Below are positions 61,673 through 64,000 of a DNA stretch of 64,000 nt, one piece after another; position 1 is the first letter of the stretch, and each line of letters begins with the position of its first letter. The notes beneath the pieces are model-generated. The model searched no databases. It worked only from the letters and a program-made list of their open reading frames with translations, and was not told the origin of the DNA. A program made the translations under genes and the position numbers. This DNA is from Ravibacter sp964559125 (lineage in GTDB: Bacteria > Bacteroidota > Bacteroidia > Cytophagales > Spirosomataceae), in the NCBI GenBank assembly GCA_964559125.1, contig CAZLGW010000022.1, positions 1-64,000 on the forward strand. The letters are read 5' to 3'.

Positions 61673-63424
61673 TTAAATTACAAATTCTTTTGCTCTTGTG
61701 TGCGCGTTCCACATTCGCTGATAAAGCTCGCTGCTCTGTAGCAGATCGTTGTGTCTTCCCTGCGCGCTCAGCCTCCCGTTGTCGAACAATAAGATATTGT
61801 CGGCTTCGGTAATAGTGCTTAAGCGGTGGGCAATGATCAGGACTGTCTTATCTTTTATCAGCTCGCTGAATGCCTGTTGAATTTTGTATTCGTTTTCAGG
61901 GTCGGCAAAGGCCGTTGCCTCGTCCAGGACCAGGATCGGGGCATCTTTAAGAATGGCCCTTGCCAGCTGAAAGCGCTGCTGCTCGCCTCCGCTCAGGTGT
62001 ACGCCCGACTGGCCGAACAGTGTGTCATACCTTTTGGGCAGGCTCAAAATCAGGTCGTGTATCTGCGCTGCCCGGGCAGCATTTTCTATTTCTTCCCGGC
62101 TTTTGTCCATCCCCATCCGGATGTTGTCATACATACTCTGCCGGAACATAAAGCTATCCTGGAAGACAAAAGACACGATTTGCATCAGTTGTCCGGGGGG
62201 ATAATTCCTGATGTCTTTTCCGCCGATGTAGATACTTCCCTCGGTAACGTCCCAGAACCTGGAAAGAAGCTGCCCGACGGTACTTTTGCCCGCCCCCGAC
62301 GGCCCGACCAGGGCCGTGATCGTTTTTTCCTTTATTTCAAAGCTGATATTCTGCAATACACGGTTCTGATCCTGGTAGGCGAAGGAAACATCTACGAATT
62401 CTATGCGGAAGCTTTCAGGATTTTGCTGTTGGGTACTTCCCGGCAGATCGTCCTGGTACAACAGCGCGTCGATCTGCTCTACTCCCCGGTTGATGACCGA
62501 AAGCTGCATACCCATATTGCTCAAAACAAACAGCGGCTTTATATAGCCTGTTCCCAGGATCAGGAATAGTAAAAGGGTAGCCAGCGTAACCCCGTTCTGA
62601 AAATATAAATACAAACCCAGGGCCAGTACGGGCAGCATGGCATTGCTGGTAAAACTCATAAACACGGCAAACCCGGGCGTGCTGATCTTTATCCAGTCGG
62701 CTACGAAGCCATTGAAACGCTTGACAGCATTTCCGTACTTTTCGAATGTTTCGGCCGATTGCCCGAATATTTTCATTACCGGCATAGCGCGTACGTACTC
62801 TACTATGCCGGCATTCATGTCCTCCAGCGACTGATGGTAATTACGTATCTGTTGCCCGTTCTGTCCTCCATACATTACGGGGATCAGGGCTGCCAGTACC
62901 AGCAACGGTACAAAACTAACGGCCGCCAGGCGCCAGTCCTGCGAAAACAGGTAAATAATCGTTACAAGAGGCAGCGTTATACCTTTTACAAAGTCAGGGA
63001 TCTGGTGAGCAATGAAATTTTCGATACGCTCCACATCATCCGAAAGTATCTTCTTCAACGCCCCGGAATTACGGTTGTTGAGATAGCCCATGGGCATCTT
63101 CCCCACCTTATCCGTAATAAACCTCCGCAGCTCGAAAAGAATGTTGAAAGCGGCGATATGGGACAGGATCCCCGATAGGAACAGCACCGACATACTCACC
63201 ACCGCAGCGATAACGGCATAGACGATATAAGTACGTACAAGCTCAAAGTCCACGGTTTCGGTAGTGAGCTCGCGTATAATGTAAAACACAAGCACATAGG
63301 GCACAAGACTCAGTATGGCGTGTACGACCGCCAGCAGCCCGGATGCAAAGAGCAATCCTTTCTTCCTCCCCGCTATTTCGAGCAGGCGCGAAATGCCGTT
63401 TTTCCTTTGTCTTTTTTCGCTCAC
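61673..63424 (-). CDS. ABC exporter, fused membrane and ATPase domains
   Basis: A 583-residue half-transporter beginning with GTG, 7 bases after the upstream gene. Six membrane helices span about residues 20-310. The nucleotide-binding domain is complete: Walker A GPSGAGKST, Q-loop FVFQD, signature HLSGGEQQR, Walker B ILVLDEAT and H-loop IAHR. The family includes siderophore, lipid and peptide transporters. In the original arrangement it probably formed a heterodimer with the now-truncated partner two genes downstream; it may still homodimerise. Confidence 0.93.
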   Translation of the reverse strand: MSEKRQRKNGISRLLEIAGRKKGLLFASGLLAVVHAILSLVPYVLVFYIIRELTTETVDFELVRTYIVYAVIAAVVSMSVLFLSGILSHIAAFNILFELRRFITDKVGKMPMGYLNNRNSGALKKILSDDVERIENFIAHQIPDFVKGITLPLVTIIYLFSQDWRLAAVSFVPLLVLAALIPVMYGGQNGQQIRNYHQSLEDMNAGIVEYVRAMPVMKIFGQSAETFEKYGNAVKRFNGFVADWIKISTPGFAVFMSFTSNAMLPVLALGLYLYFQNGVTLATLLLFLILGTGYIKPLFVLSNMGMQLSVINRGVEQIDALLYQDDLPGSTQQQNPESFRIEFVDVSFAYQDQNRVLQNISFEIKEKTITALVGPSGAGKSTVGQLLSRFWDVTEGSIYIGGKDIRNYPPGQLMQIVSFVFQDSFMFRQSMYDNIRMGMDKSREEIENAARAAQIHDLILSLPKRYDTLFGQSGVHLSGGEQQRFQLARAILKDAPILVLDEATAFADPENEYKIQQAFSELIKDKTVLIIAHRLSTITEADNILLFDNGRLSAQGRHNDLLQSSELYQRMWNAHTRAKEFVI

Positions 63425-63431
63425 CCGTATC

Positions 63432-64000
63432 TTATTTACCTATAAAGATCAGTTCGGCCGCTACACCGCCTTTTGTAACCGTAACCGCTTTCTGAGCTTT
63501 GCCCGTCCCCGGGTCATAGCTGTAAAACCCGCTGTTTGTCCCGTCATAGTACTGGAAATACAATTTCCCCTCATGCTTATACGAAGTGGGATACATAAAG
63601 GAGCCGGTAGCCGGGATATCATTAATAATCGTAGCCGTTTTAGCATTAAGATCGAGCCTGACCCAGCGCTGGCTGACGCTGTAGAACGCCAGGTTAAACA
63701 GCTGCGCCTGCTCATTTTCCGTAAGCTGTCCGGTCATCGCATATTTATAGATCAGCTGCAACAGCTGCGGCGATTCGTCGGTGGCATTCACACAGGCGTA
63801 GGCGATACCGTTGGCATCGTATAGCGTGCCGGTAAGCGTCTGTATCATCAGGTCGCTGTACCCCAGTTTATCAAGAGGATTAAAGGAATAGTCAGGATCA
63901 AAGTCGTTCGTAACGGCAGATATTTTAAGGATCTGGGGCCTTGAGACGTCTTGAGCGGTAGATCCTACACCCCCGTCCAGGCCGTACGATCCCTGGCAGG
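63432..64000 (-). CDS. Partial protein, DUF4374-like (5' end outside window)
   Basis: The frame is open to the window edge and lacks its start, so at least 189 residues are present. The visible part is beta-rich with repeated YDANGIAYACVN / YYDGTNSGFYSYDPGTGK motifs that suggest a propeller. In Bacteroidota a DUF4374 protein often precedes an ABC pair in TonB-linked siderophore loci, and both pattern and position fit, but the match is weak. It ends 7 bases before the ABC gene, so it belongs to the same operon. Confidence 0.5.
   Translation of the reverse strand, partial: CQGSYGLDGGVGSTAQDVSRPQILKISAVTNDFDPDYSFNPLDKLGYSDLMIQTLTGTLYDANGIAYACVNATDESPQLLQLIYKYAMTGQLTENEQAQLFNLAFYSVSQRWVRLDLNAKTATIINDIPATGSFMYPTSYKHEGKLYFQYYDGTNSGFYSYDPGTGKAQKAVTVTKGGVAAELIFIGK

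Noticed and set aside
1..64000. CRISPR arrays, tRNA or rRNA genes, insertion sequences, phage genes
   Set aside because: No regularly spaced repeats, cloverleaf with a GTTCGA-type T arm, transposase, integrase or structural phage gene was seen in any gap or frame.

Overview
The window is bacterial chromosome from a member of the Bacteroidota, most likely Cytophagales (Spirosomaceae or a relative). The support is a SusC/SusD pair under a FecR/ECF-sigma switch, two proteins with type IX secretion or gliding C-terminal domains, several anti-sigma-like membrane proteins, four Gfo/Idh/MocA oxidoreductases (two exported) and promoter -7 boxes of the TAnnTTTG type. No rRNA, tRNA, CRISPR array, prophage or insertion sequence was seen. 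The placement is an inference from gene content, not from a marker-gene search.

Layout. 0.3-7.4 kb: phosphoglycerate kinase, a FAN1-like VRR-NUC nuclease, a secreted BNR propeller, an exported Gfo/Idh/MocA protein, a GtrA-like membrane protein and a lipocalin. 7.5-10.9 kb: a compact minus-strand operon of glutamine amidotransferase-like protein, ATP-grasp-like protein and class III aminotransferase. 11.0-16.1 kb: an MFS transporter divergent from a sugar-catabolic set (two oxidoreductases and a sugar phosphate isomerase/epimerase) closed by a 23-bp-stem terminator. 16.1-22.8 kb: an outer-membrane barrel, a TPR histidine kinase and a LuxR-type response regulator, meeting a large gliding/T9SS C-terminal-domain protein. 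22.9-27.4 kb: an Nramp-fold transporter without the usual metal motifs, a secreted unknown, an exported oxidoreductase, and D-lactate dehydrogenase.

27.6-33.3 kb holds the most unusual locus: an ECF sigma factor, a membrane protein with an anti-sigma-like N-terminus and outward-facing TPRs, a membrane-anchored subtilisin-like S8 protease, and a 919-residue TPR-CHAT (caspase-like) protein with a C-terminal membrane anchor. It looks like a sigma-controlled envelope protease cascade. 33.3-34.7 kb: IPP isomerase, a DUF486 membrane protein and a small lipoprotein. 34.8-43.8 kb: an uptake locus of ECF sigma, FecR, STN-type SusC, SusD and a CocE/NonD hydrolase, with no glycoside hydrolase. 44.2-46.6 kb: a 49-residue zinc-ribbon protein with its own promoter, a sialidase-like propeller, and RidA and YdeI-like proteins. 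46.8-50.0 kb: two lipoproteins, an ECF sigma and an anti-sigma/beta-barrel hybrid, in overlapping or near-touching frames.

50.2-56.3 kb: a FabH-like ketoacyl synthase, then a cold-response set (DEAD-box helicase with a long structured leader, two cold-shock-domain proteins and a BON protein), a fatty-acid desaturase and a membrane EEP phosphohydrolase. 56.4-58.6 kb: a T9SS-exported protein with a gingipain/caspase-like His-Cys pair. 58.8-64.0 kb: a Na/Pi cotransporter whose 3' end overlaps, tail to tail, a truncated ABC exporter lacking most of its nucleotide-binding domain. That exporter belongs to an operon with an O-methyltransferase, an intact ABC exporter and a partial DUF4374-like gene running off the window.

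Dispersed short repeats are scattered between genes: an 18-bp palindrome twice, CACAGAG motifs and a shared 17-mer.
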